Below, in pieces: positions 24,762 to 36,700 of a DNA stretch of 64,000 nucleotides. The stretch lies in assembly GCA_000467715.1 (NCBI GenBank), contig AJFK01000147.1:1-64000 (forward strand). The letters run 5' to 3'. The stretch comes from Hysterium pulicare CBS 123377. Its lineage: Eukaryota > Ascomycota > Dothideomycetes > Hysteriales > Hysteriaceae. How positions within the stretch are numbered: position 1 is the first letter of the stretch; each line of letters opens with the position of its first letter. The position numbers and the translations under genes are program-made. Below the pieces are notes generated by a model that was not told the DNA's origin, did not search any database, and saw nothing but the letters and a program-made list of their open reading frames with translations.

Positions 24762-26083
24762 TCATACTAAATTGTCCCTCAACCAGGATCCCACCTCTTC
24801 AATCGCATCACCAGGTTTTCCTTCATATTCAGAGGTGCTCCACAAACCCCCACCTGGATTCTCGAGGAATTGTACTTTTTCCTCGGCAAGCTTTAGATTC
24901 TTGGCTTTCTGCCCACCGGAAGCATCTGCACCATGGCGAGGCCTGCTACCTTGACGTGCCATACTATGCTTCATCAGCTTGAACAACTCTGAAGCTTGAT
25001 CAGACAATGGGCTTTCAACACCAGTGGTAATGTGCAACTTTGGAAGTACTAAGTTGGAGCTAGAAGGAGGATATATGCGAGCATACGATCGACAGGATGT
25101 CAGAGTCGGAAGTCCCGATGCTCGGATATGGTCTCGGGCGTCATAATCTTCGTAATAAGCCGTCCCCTCTGCTGAGTTCGCGTCCTCATTTATTATCTCT
25201 CTGTCCATACAATCCACTGAGCGACGGACCTCGTCGTCACTTGGTGGCCATTCCAATTTGCCACTTGGGGTGCGGAAAAAGCAGATTGGTGACACGAAAC
25301 GATCAAAATAATGCTCAGGTTTGCGGAAGAAGCGCTCTCTCGCTTTCAGAAGGGCGTTGGCCGGTAGTATTCTTCCGTGGAAATTCTTCAACCACGAGGG
25401 CTGTTTTTTCTGCGGGGATTCTGATTTTTCTCGTGCGTCTTCATCTGCCCACCAGCTCATCAAGTCTCGATCACGTGGATGAACGTAATCCTCCCCCTCT
25501 TTCTCAACATCGGGGTCCGTCGGCCAAGGGGGATCCTCAATGCCATCGGGGAAGACCCAATCGACAATTGGATTATTGACAGCTGCAGCTCCGATCCGGT
25601 GTTCTCCCAGTCGACATTCTGTCAAAGCCAACACGGTTGCAAGACTACCCCCAACAAGCTCTCCACAAACGCCCATACGAATAGGAGAATTAGCAAATCT
25701 GCTAGAGCCAGTAGAGGAACTAGTCCGGCTAGGAAGAAGATTTCCCAAAATCCAGTCGTAGCCTGTTAGCACATCGTGGATTGGGGTTGGGAACATGTGA
25801 CGTGGAGAAAGTCGGTAGTTGATGCGCACAACTGTGCTGTCGCTCGAGGCGGACAGCCTCGATATGAGGTTCTCATCTTTGTCGCTTGAATGAGAAGGTA
25901 TAATAGGACCAGGAGGCAGATAAATGAGGATGTGCGACGATTCGGCGGCAGTTGTTGGATGGTATATGCTGTAACGGGTTTAGCATCTAACATTTGTCCT
26001 CACTGAAGATGGGCATAAGAAAGAACGTATGTTTTCAGAGGTTGCTTCTCATTCAGTGTCTCATTGAAGAGCCAATAAAACAT
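24762..26083 (-). CDS. Alpha/beta-hydrolase fold protein, catalytically dead
   Basis: Exon 2 (25968-24762) is clear. A first exon 26083-26004, joined over a 35-bp intron (GTGAGG...GTTACAG, with a gctaaac branch), gives 428 residues in frame. The intron is very short, so the first 26 residues are provisional. The fold is that of the hormone-sensitive-lipase group: VVRINYRLSPRHMFPTPIHD matches the DYRLAPEHPFP block, and a strand ILIYLPPGP sits where HGGG is expected. The nucleophile elbow reads CGELVGGSLA at residues 128-137, so the serine of GDSAGG is Leu131. The usual Asp turn is GVESPLSD, and the usual HGF near the C-terminus is missing. All three triad positions are therefore altered. The protein probably binds a ligand or partner, or has lost function. 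The frame is intact over 428 codons. Confidence 0.75.
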
Positions 26084-26102
26084 TTGCATTGGTATTACAT
26101 GG

Positions 26103-26155
26103 TGTAGGCTTATAAGCAGGGGTAGGCTTAACGCAAGGGTAGGCTTATATGTAGC
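26103..26155. repeat. Three-copy short direct repeat, GGTAGGCTTA
   Basis: The ten-base word tGTAGGCTTA / gGTAGGCTTA starts at 26103, 26121 and 26138, spaced 18 and 17 bp. It lies 20-72 bp before the proposed start codon of the minus-strand hydrolase-like gene, so it falls in its promoter or leader. Regular spacing close to two helical turns would suit a bound protein, but the array may be a chance micro-duplication. Confidence 0.5.
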
Positions 26156-27444
26156 TAAGAATTAGTTTGGGAATGGTGTACGACGGAAAATACGTGAAAG
26201 GAGCAGAAGAAGGATGCTTGAACGAAGTGAACGACTTGACCAAACACAGCAATGCTAGGTTATGTTGCGAAAACTTGAAAAAGAAACTGGGCCAAAGTAG
26301 GAGTGCATAGCGAGCGAATACGAGGCTGTTTTGACTTCATCGCGCATAGAAGATGGCAAGGGTGACAGCAGCGGACAACGGCTAGCAGTCAGGAATGACT
26401 TCATTGCTGAGGGGCTGAGTTGTACGTGGAAAGTGAGATGCGTACTTGAGAACAATAGAGCCATTCGATCGACAAGGCACCTCCACGTTGTCCCATCTCG
26501 GCGATGGTTGAGCGGCGGCTGTGTGCAGTCTTGGTGTTGGTGAGCAGTGGGGAGCATGCGACAGATGTTGCTGAAGCAAAGAGGGGCGTGCAAGTGAACG
26601 CCGCAGAGCACGCGACAGCATGTGTTTGAGGATGCGCGACGGACGTTAGGAAATAGGGTTGAAAATAGGGTTGAAGAAAAGGTCGCCGATAAGCCAGAAC
26701 GTATTCGCCCGTAAAGTGGGCGCAGATTGGGGCTGTCGCTGGTGTCGCTGCCAAGAAGGAGGCCAACCAAAAAGCGCGTCTCCTTCCCCAGTAAATGTAG
26801 GGTGGTGTTGGCTACTGTCAGGCCCCTAATTTGCTGCAGGCAGACTAAGCCACCAAAATCCTTTGCCCAGTCCGCCCCATCTCGTACCTCAAATTGGCAC
26901 AGCACCATTCCCCGTGCCCACCTCGTCTTTCAGCTGCCGCAGCCTGCTCTCGGTCCTTTCTCCTGCTTCTCTTTCTTTCTATCCTTAACATTCCTTCAAA
27001 CCCAAGCCTGCCATCACCTCGCTTTACAAGACAGGCCCGTATATCGTCAACCGTCGACAAGCCTGTGTTACCCACCACGCATCACAGCCTGCCTTTCCAG
27101 TCGCTCCTTGACCACAGAACCCCAATTCGATAGACATTATACGCCTCGAATTGCCTCCGCTCTCACCACCGAAGCCCATGTCTCTCAATTGAGTTCGGCC
27201 GTCTCTAGCTCGATTGATTGGTCCCCGTTCTCGAATTGCCGTTACCAGCGACGAACTCCGCAGTCCCCTATTCTACCGATCCCTCGAACTTCTGATCATT
27301 GAAGAAGTGGATATACTGTGTCGTCGCGCCACACTACCATTTTGAGCAAAAAATAGACATCGTGGAACTGGAACTGGAGGGTATACCATAATCTTTTCAA
27401 CAATCACGGCGAACGGGGAATCTTGCCCCTGGTGAGGGATCGAC
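26156..27444. promoter_or_regulatory. Divergent intergenic region before the GT32 gene
   Basis: About 1.3 kb between outward-facing genes. The part 26900-27300 on the plus strand is strongly CT-rich, as in fungal promoters and leaders. A 217-codon open frame on the minus strand (26908-26255) looks like chance. Confidence 0.4.
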
Positions 27445-29545
27445 ATGGCGGACGGACGGAGGACAAGAACATTCTGCATACTGTTAAAGAACATCCTCAT
27501 CGCAGCATTAATATATGTCGCCCTCTATGGCCTTGTTACGCTTGCCAAAAATCCAAATGTGACGAGCAAAGGGAAGCTTGGAATCCCCGCCTTCCTCGAC
27601 AAGACAGGACCCGCGGAGCTGATCAAGACCACCAAGGCCGGCGTCAAAGTCAAATTCGCAAGCACTTCGAAGACAGTCACCATAAATCCCCATGCGAACG
27701 TTTTCAATCGACCGGTCACGGCTGTGAAGGTCAAAGATGACTACATGGGACCCCGCCCTCATGTCGACACCGAGGCCGATCTACACATGCTTGTGGAGGA
27801 ATGCAGAGGAACATATTCAGGCATTGAAAAGATGCGAAACGTATTTGACTGTTTAAAGTTTTTCGCCAACGATGAGAGCCGGTATTATGGCCTTCCAGAA
27901 GAATCAGCCCGTGCCAGCTCGCAGGACCCACGGCAAGCGGAGTATGTCAACGCAGACGGGCATGACAACACCTTGACGAAGTATGTATCGGCCAAGGAAG
28001 CAAGACCAGCGAACCTCTCCGATATTGGAACTTGCCCTGGACCCATCATTCCCTATCACGTGTACTGGACCGGACCTGCTACATGGCGAGTGGAGGTTTT
28101 CATCAAGAGTTACCTTTATACGCAGAATCTGGCCTGCTCACGTCTTTGGCTATGGCTCGACAGCGATCGACATCCTAACGCTGTCCATGATATGCTCACC
28201 AAAGACGCTCTTTTTGCCCGCTTCCTTCCTCTCGTTGAACGCGGCGATATTGTGCTCAAGGCGTGGAAATTCCCATCTAGGATCCCCCTTCCCAAGTCAG
28301 AGGACAACACCGATGGCATTGGCTATTACAGCACAACCGGCAAGCGAAACGCCAAGGGCGAGATCACAATTGCTGATGGCATCGTTGAAGACAGGAGTGG
28401 GCAGCAGTGGTTGGTTCTCACACAAAGACAAATGACTTTCTTGCCCGTCGCTGTTTCGGATGCTGTACGATTCGTAGTCTTGCATATCCACGGAGGTGCT
28501 TACTTCGACATGGACGTACTTATGTTACGAGATATGCGGCCATTACTTTTACCGAAAGAACATTCATTCGCTGAGCGATGGGCGGCGCACCCTCACCCTG
28601 GCGACTATAACACAGCTATCATGTCGCTCACCGCCAACTCCTCGCTCTCATCATATCTTCTCCGTGGTGGCGTTCGTATGGGGTTAAACTTCCATCCTCG
28701 AGTCCTTGGCCGTATGGCTTGGAAGGATGGTCGCGATCAAGAATTCCTAATGCTTGAGACTGGCGCATTCGACCCCATCTGGACAGAATTCAATTGGGAT
28801 CGAGAAGGCAGGTGTACTGTACCTTGCTTGCGAGACTATGGTGCTGCGTTCAAAGGGAAGAAGGGTGCTATTAAGGATGAGTGGGAGAGCTACGATGGGC
28901 CGCAACTTGAAACAGTCGACCTTTCAGAAGTTTCTGTCAAGGAATTGAGACTACGAAATGCACAAGGTGGTGTTGCAGAAGTCGACTTGGCAGCCCCCAT
29001 TTCTACCCGGCCGAGAAGACGTAGCAATGCTGAGAACGAAAACGTACCGGTATCTGCAGCAGCCCCGACGTCAGGTGCCGATCACGCCGACTCTTTCAGT
29101 GCTACCCTCGATGAAGAAGCCGAATTACGGAAAGCAGGCGTTGTATCCGATTACACCTTATCCGAGGACAAATTCCCACCCAACAACCGCACGCTCGAGA
29201 ATTTCTTCCGTGGTGCTTGGACATACCACATTCATAACCAGGTGAGTTTGTGCAAGTCCTCACTCTCTTACTATTGTATTTCAGGCGTGTCGCGAATTGT
29301 GTCTCAACCGCGCACCTGCAGACGCGTCTTCCCCGCCACCACTTACCCCGTTCCAACCCCACCAATGATGAACAATTACTTACAATGTCATGCAGTGGCT
29401 TAAGCACCCCGAACCCTCGTCCTGGATATCCGTCCTCGAACACGCTCATGATGGCTTCTTTGCGGGCGCTCGCACGAATCCTTATAGCGAGAAGTGGACC
29501 GGCCCGAATCTGATGCCGTACAACTACTGGCCTGAGTTCGTATGA
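27445..29545 (+). CDS. Glycosyltransferase family 32 protein (DxD type)
   Basis: Exons 27445-29241 and 29396-29545, split by a 154-bp intron (GTGAGT...CATGCAG), give 648 residues. The first 40 residues hold a short basic cytosolic tail and one membrane helix (ILIAALIYVALYGLVTLA), the type II layout of Golgi glycosyltransferases. The catalytic domain begins near residue 190 with IIPYHVYWTGPATWRVEVF. It contains LWLDSDRHP, then the metal-binding DMD at 355-357 in HGGAYFDMDVLML, and FHPRVLGRMAW further on. It should move a hexose from a nucleotide sugar to a glycan or lipid; donor and acceptor cannot be told from the sequence. An acidic, low-complexity insert (about 510-570) precedes the final WTYHIHNQ-WLKHPEP segment, which the intron divides. 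The second exon is supported by the sequence continuing to YNYWPEFV. Confidence 0.87.
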
Positions 29546-30663
29546 GCCTGAGACATCAACACATTTCACCTTCGACAAAGAGCCGTCATGGCGCAGGACA
29601 TGACCTACCACACACCTCCCATTCTTTTCCGCGTATATGCGACTCTCTCGGCTGCTCCTCAGACTTAAACATGGTAGCGCCATCTCTAAACCTTCTTCTT
29701 GTACAGATATTATCTCCGCACGAAAATATCTACATCCTAGGGAACTTGTTTGTATTTGAACTTTACACTCATCGTCACGACAGCCCTTTTGATTTAGGCC
29801 CGTTCGGACGCGGCGTTGGCGTAAACTATGGATTTTACTCCTCGGGTGTTCAAAAAGGAACTGGGACGGTGTTAATATACCTTTTTCACTAGACGCGTTC
29901 GCTTTATATCTTGCTTGTTTATGTATTCCCAGAGAAGCGGAATGGTGTTTGTTTCCAGCATATCTTGCATTTCGCCTTCCCTGGTTCCCCTTTCTTTCGC
30001 TTCCTGTGGGATTCTTACTCTTTTCCCTTTTCTTTACACTTCTAGCATGGCCCGTTTGGTGGCATTGGGGAATTCTTTTACTTTCGCGATTGGGAGACAA
30101 GGAGGAGGAGGACTACTTGTATAAGTCTTTTTACATAGCGTGCATACTGTGGAGACGAATGGTTGATGTAAAGAACATGGACGATGACGCTAGATATGGC
30201 GATGAGATAGCTGTACGGGCGAGAAGTAAACGAAAAGAAAGGAAGATTCAATTTATACATCGTTGCACACGCGAACCGTGATTCAACCTACGAGCAGACA
30301 AGGCCATGAATTTACAAAGCGTATAGCTAATAATATCCCAGAGAGGAGGAAGATTGACGAACGTGAGGTTATCTATGTGCGATTCGCATAATGATTTCTA
30401 GCTACCTAGGTCGCGCCTACTTACTATCTACGAAGCCAAAATATGCACAACCCGCTCACTCAAGCCAAGCTAGCCTACCATTTTCCCTCCCATCGTGACC
30501 TTATCCCCATCTCGAATCCCAAGTTACAGATTCAATCTCAGGAGACGCATCGCGTCATCAATCCTTCTTCAAAACGAGAAAGACGCCATAAGTATGCAAA
30601 GTACAAGCGAACTTAAGGAATGGATGAACATGCTATCCGGCCCTTCATATAATGTATTGGACA
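29546..30663. other. Convergent 3' region
   Basis: About 1.1 kb between the ends of the GT32 and VPS27 genes. Open frames (for example 29542-29892) are short and without character. It probably holds both 3' untranslated regions. Nothing else seen. Confidence 0.4.
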
Positions 30664-33247
30664 TCACAACTCAATCAAAGCCTCCTCGACCTTCGGCGCC
30701 GCAGCCAACTGATGCTGTGGCGCGGCCGGGAAACTTTCAGGTCCGTAACCCCCTGTAGCGAAAGGTTGAGGCTGCCATTGCGACTGCTGCTGTGCCGGAG
30801 CCGCTCGCTGCGCCGCGGGGGCTTGCTGCCAGTATTGTTGATGGGGAGGTTGCTGGGCCTGTGCTTGTGGAGGCTGGGAGGGTTGAGCTTGGGGTTGAGG
30901 TTGAGAGGGAGCAGTTTGTTGATATGGCGTCTGTGGGGGACCTGCTTGGCTTGGATAAGGCAGGTTCTGCGGAGTTTGGAGTGGATGCGAGGATTGTGGA
31001 GGAGAGAGGGGTGTTTGTTGGGGTATGCTGTTTGGTGGCGCGCGGCTGTACAGTTCCGGTGAAGAAGGCTGGTTGTGTTGCTGAGGTTGCTGTTGTGGTG
31101 GTGGGGCATTGTAGTTCTGCTGTTGCTGTGGTTGTGCAGGCGCTAGCGACGGTGTTTGCTCGCCGTAGTAGTAATTCGCGCTCGAGTCATCTGGAACGGA
31201 GGGTGCATATTGAGATGGCGGTTGCGATGGATATTGTTGGGAAGATACTCGGCGTTGCAGCTGAGGTGAGGAGTCGGGGGCTGATGGTTGTTGTTGGTAT
31301 ACGGTGCTTGGTGATCGCTGTTGTGGGATCGAAGCTCCGCTGTACGATGAGAGGTTTGGATAAGGCTGCGACGGTTGCTGCTGTTGCTGGTATTCGGGTG
31401 GAGGGGCGGTGTATTGTGAGACAGAGCCGCGCTTATCATACTGTGCGTAGGAAGGCTGCGAGTGTTGAGGAGGAGCTTGATACCCCCCATATGTTGACTG
31501 AGGCCTAGCGTAAGAGTCTGGTGGAGCTGCATTGCCACTGTAAAAATTCTCTCCAGCTTGACTAACTTGTACAGGCGGCTCAGGTTGAATGCTCGGGTAC
31601 AGTGTTGATGTCGGACGCTGCATAGTTGGGGGAAGGCCATAAGCTGCTGTAGGATGATTGTATGTATTAGAGAGCCTCTCTTCAAGCATTCGATCGTAGT
31701 AGCGAACAACAGTTGAAAGTTTCGCATGGAGATCAAGGAGCGTATCTATCAGAATTAGAAAGGCCATGTGACTAAGCAGCGGAACACCTACCATGTTTGC
31801 TCATGGTTTCACCGTACGTGCGGGCGAGCTTGGGTCGTAACTTGCCAATACTCTCATAGAGTTCCTGAATTTGTGGTTCTCTGAGTATTGTCCCGGGAGG
31901 TTGATGCTGTAGTCGATCAACGAGAGTGGAGAACAAGTTGATGTTCTCGGCTTCTACTGGTGTGAGTTCATAATCGTGTTTTGGAGCAACGACGGGAGTG
32001 CCATTCGAAGCAGATGTTTGTTGCCTTAAAGTTGCAGCATGTTTCCTCTTCTGCTCTTCCATATCCGCAAGCGATGCGGCAATTGCAGCTTTGAGATCAT
32101 CGTCATCTTCTTCCTCAGGATGAGAATCTGAAGGTTTGGATATTCCATTCGTGGCGGCAGACTTCGGTTGTGACTGACTCACGTTCGAAGCCGCGGGCGC
32201 ATAGCCTGAGCCGGAATGTCCTTGAACTTCCTCTAAGCTCATCTCTAAAGCCCTCTTTAGGTCCGCATCAAAACTATCTTCCACCCGTGCATTTCGGGGT
32301 TCCATCGAACCCTGGTATAAGGTTCTAATTGGCTTTGTAGCATCGAAACCCTTCGGCACGGGAGTTCCACGAGAGCGGTCCATCAACTTCGCGTAGCAAC
32401 CATCGTCAACGCGCACCGGATCCATAATACCAAGATGTGGTAGGGGTAGGGTCTTGCTAGAACACGAACCGCAGAAGACATTTCCGCAATTTCGGCAATG
32501 GTGTTTCCGATTTGTGAAAGTGAAAGCGGTTCGACACCGCATACAGACATCCGAGTCTGTCCACTCAGGTGGCTGTTTCAATGCTGATTAGAATCTATTC
32601 AATATGCAGCCGAGATTACCCATTACTACTTACCGCACTGCTGTCAAGCATACTGCTGGATACCGAGACCTTCGGGGGAAAGTGAAATCCTTCGTATTGT
32701 AATGATTTGTAAACTTCGTTAATGTAGATGAGGTTGGGTCGGCCTTCGGCGGCTGTAGCCCAAGATTGGATCAATTCAAGTATTGTATTTTTGACGTCCT
32801 GGTTCGGGGCAACCGCTGAGGGGGCCTTCAATAGTGAGGTCAAGTTATCCATGAATTCACGGGAGGCAATCTCGGTTATAAAATGTGATCCTCCGTTCTT
32901 CACACATGTGTCTGTAAGCTTGGCAAAGAATATTAGCTTAGGATATCCAAACAAGGAGTTGAGCATTTACATTCAGCGCGGCTAGTTGTACGTTCGGGTT
33001 CTTGTTCCCTATCCTCCGCTTCAAGGCGCGCATGGCTTCCCTAGGCTGGACGGTCTTGGATCGAATAACATCTGATATCTCCAGGTTGAGAGGCATATCT
33101 TCTCTGCGGCAGAGTCAGCTTCCATTCGGTGTTCCTTACAGGCTCCCCGGGTATTCTGGAGTGCCATCCCACGTACAAACTTGAAGAGGTAGCGCGCTCG
33201 ATCTGCTCATCGAGAGCACTGTTTGAGGATGCAAACCAGCCCGCCAT
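30664..33247 (-). CDS. VPS27: ESCRT-0 subunit Vps27
   Basis: Five exons: 33247-33177, 33103-32971, 32918-32634, 32572-31792 and 31745-30664, giving 783 residues with consistent phases. Vps27 recruits ubiquitinated cargo at endosomes and starts multivesicular-body sorting with Hse1. Parts in order: VHS domain (about 8-150, with [13 protein letters not shown]); FYVE zinc finger (164-225, [16 protein letters not shown] and RVDDGC), which binds PI3P; two ubiquitin-interacting motifs (265-282, [14 protein letters not shown]; 318-338, [14 protein letters not shown]); a helical region (about 370-450) that should pair with Hse1; and a long Gln/Pro-rich tail. The tail holds a PSAP tetrapeptide (577-580), the type that binds the Vps23/Tsg101 UEV domain, and ends in LIEL, which resembles a clathrin-binding box. 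The gene is head to head with the DOA4-type gene at 33781. Confidence 0.94.
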
Positions 33248-33780
33248 GGTTGCTGTGCAGGCTGCGGTGTTGAGGAGATGATCTGGTGGTGTGCAGATGG
33301 AAAGTTGGAGAGCAAGTGTCGGGTGCTGCAAAAGAGATCTGGTTAGAAATCAAGATAAACCAGCTGTCAAGTGTGGCGGATGCGCGTTGTGATGTTGAGT
33401 CCGCAGCTCGTCGGAGCTTCTGATGCTACCTAGGCTGCGGTATGTGGTCTTGGGTCTTGGCCTCGTCAGAGCGCGGCTCAAGGTGCGGCGGTATAAACTC
33501 CGCCACTGGTCCACAATATTCGAGCACATCAAACAACGACGCGCTGGAATAAGGGACATACCGAATTCATATCGTGAATATACTCACAACTTTGCGACTA
33601 CGCCCGATCACTTACCCAGCCTTTCCAGAAGCCCCGCTTCATCTCTGCACGTTTCCACCGAGTCACTCCACCATCACCACCTCCCCAAGTCTTCTAGGTC
33701 GACGGACTGGGCCATCCAAGCGTCGACATCCGCTCCTTTTACTTATAATGCATAAACTTCCAGAACCATAGGCAGCTGTT
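33248..33780. promoter_or_regulatory. Shared divergent promoter, VPS27 / DOA4
   Basis: 533 bp separate the two start codons, so the two promoters must overlap or adjoin. CT-rich and CACCATCACC-like sequence lies on the DOA4 side (about 33600-33700). I see no other coding capacity. Shared regulation is an inference from the layout. Confidence 0.55.
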
Positions 33781-36700
33781 ATGAGCGCAGCTAGCCCTCT
33801 ACCACCTCCTCCACCGGGACCCCCACCGAATAAAGCCATGAATGGTTATGGACATAGCGCTCCAAGCGGTGGCCCCGAAGGCTGGAGAGGGAGTGATGGG
33901 GCAGACAATGATGGAAGAGGAACCGGGGATTCACTACCACACATGAGCGACATTCAGGCTTCTGCCGCGGCCAGAGTAGAGGAATTGAGCCGAGCGCCGG
34001 TATGTTCATTAGAAGTCTTACAAATTGCGCCAACATTGACAATGCTTAGGTTGGGAAACTCTTGGAATACGCACAATCTGCTTTCACGTCTGCGACGCTA
34101 CTTCTGCAAAACCGCGGAGCCAACGCTCCAGCCAAGGCATATTTGGAATATCTCGTGGCTTCACAGATACTTGTCGACTCAATTCAACGACACCCAGACT
34201 TTTACGATAAAGTTGAAACGAGTCGAGGAGCAGCACATCGTCAATATAAACAACTGAACAAGGTACTAAATGGAACCATCTGAAATTTTGAAACACTAGC
34301 TTTTCGGCGTACAAATTATTACTATAAGCATCAGCTGACCTGATGATAGGAAGTTCAATCTTACCACGACAGATTCATAAGTATAAAGAACATAATCAAC
34401 AACGATAACAAGAGAACTGGCATACGGCCAAAGTCCTATGAATCCTCGAGACCGTCTTCAAGAAGTTCGCATTATCCCGCAGGTTTAACTGGGAGCTCAC
34501 TTTCGCAAGAATCACGCTACTCTTATCCAAATGGCTCAATTTCTCGGCATCAGGATGATGAATTGATGCTACCTCCTGCGCGATCATCGTTAGAAGTTCG
34601 ATCGGGTCAGTCGGCTGGACGTGCGTCTCCCACAAGCGTGTCTGGATCTCCAAGACGCAAGCCCACAGTACACCCAAAACCTCAAACACTGCATGGCAAA
34701 GCAATGTCAAATGGCGCCCCCGTGAATGCGTCAAATATGGGCGACGAGCTGGCAGAAAGGTTTGCAAAACTCAGAGGAGCCCCTTCGGCCATTGAAACTG
34801 GAGCCCGATCATCAGCCGGTGATCTATCTGTGAAGATGCCTTCTCCCACGAACTTTCACTCGTCAGGTCGGCCTTTGGGACCTCGAGATATGCAAGCAGC
34901 CTCAACCCGCGCTCCTCCACGTCCTCCGAAGCTACCTTTAAATACTCAGTATGCGGCTTCCATGCCGAAAGAGCCCAGTCCAACGTATAGCCCTGCCCGT
35001 AACTTATCCACTCCGGCTAGCATCAATCCTCCGCGGAGTTCAGCGAGAAGTATTGTTGGTACGGGCGGGCGAAGTAATTCTATGGCAGCGTCGAGTGCTT
35101 CAGCGTATCCTCCCAATAGTAATGGCGAGACAGACTCGTACTTCCCCACACCGACCAATAGCCACCAAGGCACCTCACCTACACGGCGAAAGTCTGTACA
35201 CATGCCCCGAGAATTTCAAATCAGCGCAGAGAAGCTGTATGATTATACCAGACTATTCAACGTGTTATTGATCGATGTACGCGATCGGGAGGAGTTCGAT
35301 GCGGGACATATCTACGTTAAGTCAATTATGTGCATAGAGCCTACTGCATTACAGGCCGGGTATTCTGCCGACCAATTGCAGGATGCTTTAGTCGTGTCAC
35401 CAGACGACGAACAGGCAATGTTCGAACGCCGAAATCAATACGACTTGGTAGTATACTACGATGACGCAACAGAGGATACAACTTTTCTCACGAAAGCTAG
35501 TCGAAGCGAAAGAGAACTCGCACTGAAGAGGCTCTTTGATAGTCTTTATGAATTCAACGCCGACAAACCTCTGCAACGGCCTCCAATACTTTTGATGGGC
35601 GGTATCGAGGCATGGACCAACTTACTTGGAACAACATCCCTCAAGACATCCACAACGGCGGCTCTTGTTGCTTCCGGACATACGAAGCCTTCACGTGCCA
35701 TCAAGCGTGTTCCAGTTGCGAGTAGTGCGGCACGACTAAACCTCCACAAACGACGCATCCGCGAATATGCCCCTATGGATCACGAGGAAGAACGGAAATG
35801 GTTGGAGGAGGCCCAGAGGGACAGGCCAACACTCGAGCAATTCGCCGAGGAGGATGGTGCACAGGACGAGTCATCGCCTATTTTCCGTACTACTGAAGAT
35901 TTCCTTCGCCGATATCCTGAGGTTGAACTCCAGCAGCAGTCTATGATGTATCCCCCGTCTCGACCACCACCGGCGGCTCCTAACAATTACGTTGCCCCAG
36001 CCATTCCGACAGTTCCTTCTCGACCACCGCCTTCTGTTTCACGCGTAAGCTACAGTGGGGTTCACGAACGACAGATTGCTTCCCACGGGCGTGCCACGCA
36101 GCTACCTGCATATGTCTCTCCAAGCCATCATACACAGTATAGGCTTCCTCGAACAGGACTGATTAATTTTGGAGTAACTTGCTACATGAATTCTACTATT
36201 CAGTGTTTGAACGCTACCGTTCCTCTCACCAACATATTCATTTCAAATAGCTACCAGAAAGGCATCCAGCGAGAAAACTGGAAAGGGACTAGAGGTCTCA
36301 TGTCTGAGCATTACGCCGTGCTTCTTCAAAATTTGTGGAAGAATGATGTCAATGCCGTGCCCCCAACTTCTTTCAGGGTGAGTCAACTTGTCTCCATTTC
36401 TATCCGACCGTCGTCTTTCAATATCGTGTTCTTTACTCTAACTTTGTTCGGCAGAGACTTTGTGCACGTTTCAATTCCGAATGGGGCATCGAGCGGCAGC
36501 AAGACGCTAAAGAGTTTCTTGAATTCCTCCTCGATTTGCTGCACGAAGACATGAATCCTGTCTGGGCTAAGCCACCGCTGCGCGAATTATCGACTGCCGA
36601 TGAACAGAAGCGCGAAAGCCTTCCGAGGCCTTATGCAGCAAAAATCGAATGGGGTCGGTACACACACCGCGAAAAATCAATCATTGGCGATCTGTTTGCA

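Noticed and set aside
26255-26908. A 217-codon open frame on the minus strand in the gap before the GT32 gene
   Set aside because: Composition is Ser/Leu/Thr-rich without motifs, it overlaps two other open frames in the same strand, and it resembles nothing known. Most likely chance in a promoter region.
29102-30100. A 332-codon minus-strand frame over the end of the GT32 gene
   Set aside because: It is antisense to a conserved coding exon and its intron, and its sequence looks like a shadow frame with random Cys, Arg and Ser use.
30792-31508. A 238-codon plus-strand frame rich in Val/Gly/Arg opposite the VPS27 tail
   Set aside because: It arises from the Gln/Pro codons of the VPS27 tail read backwards.
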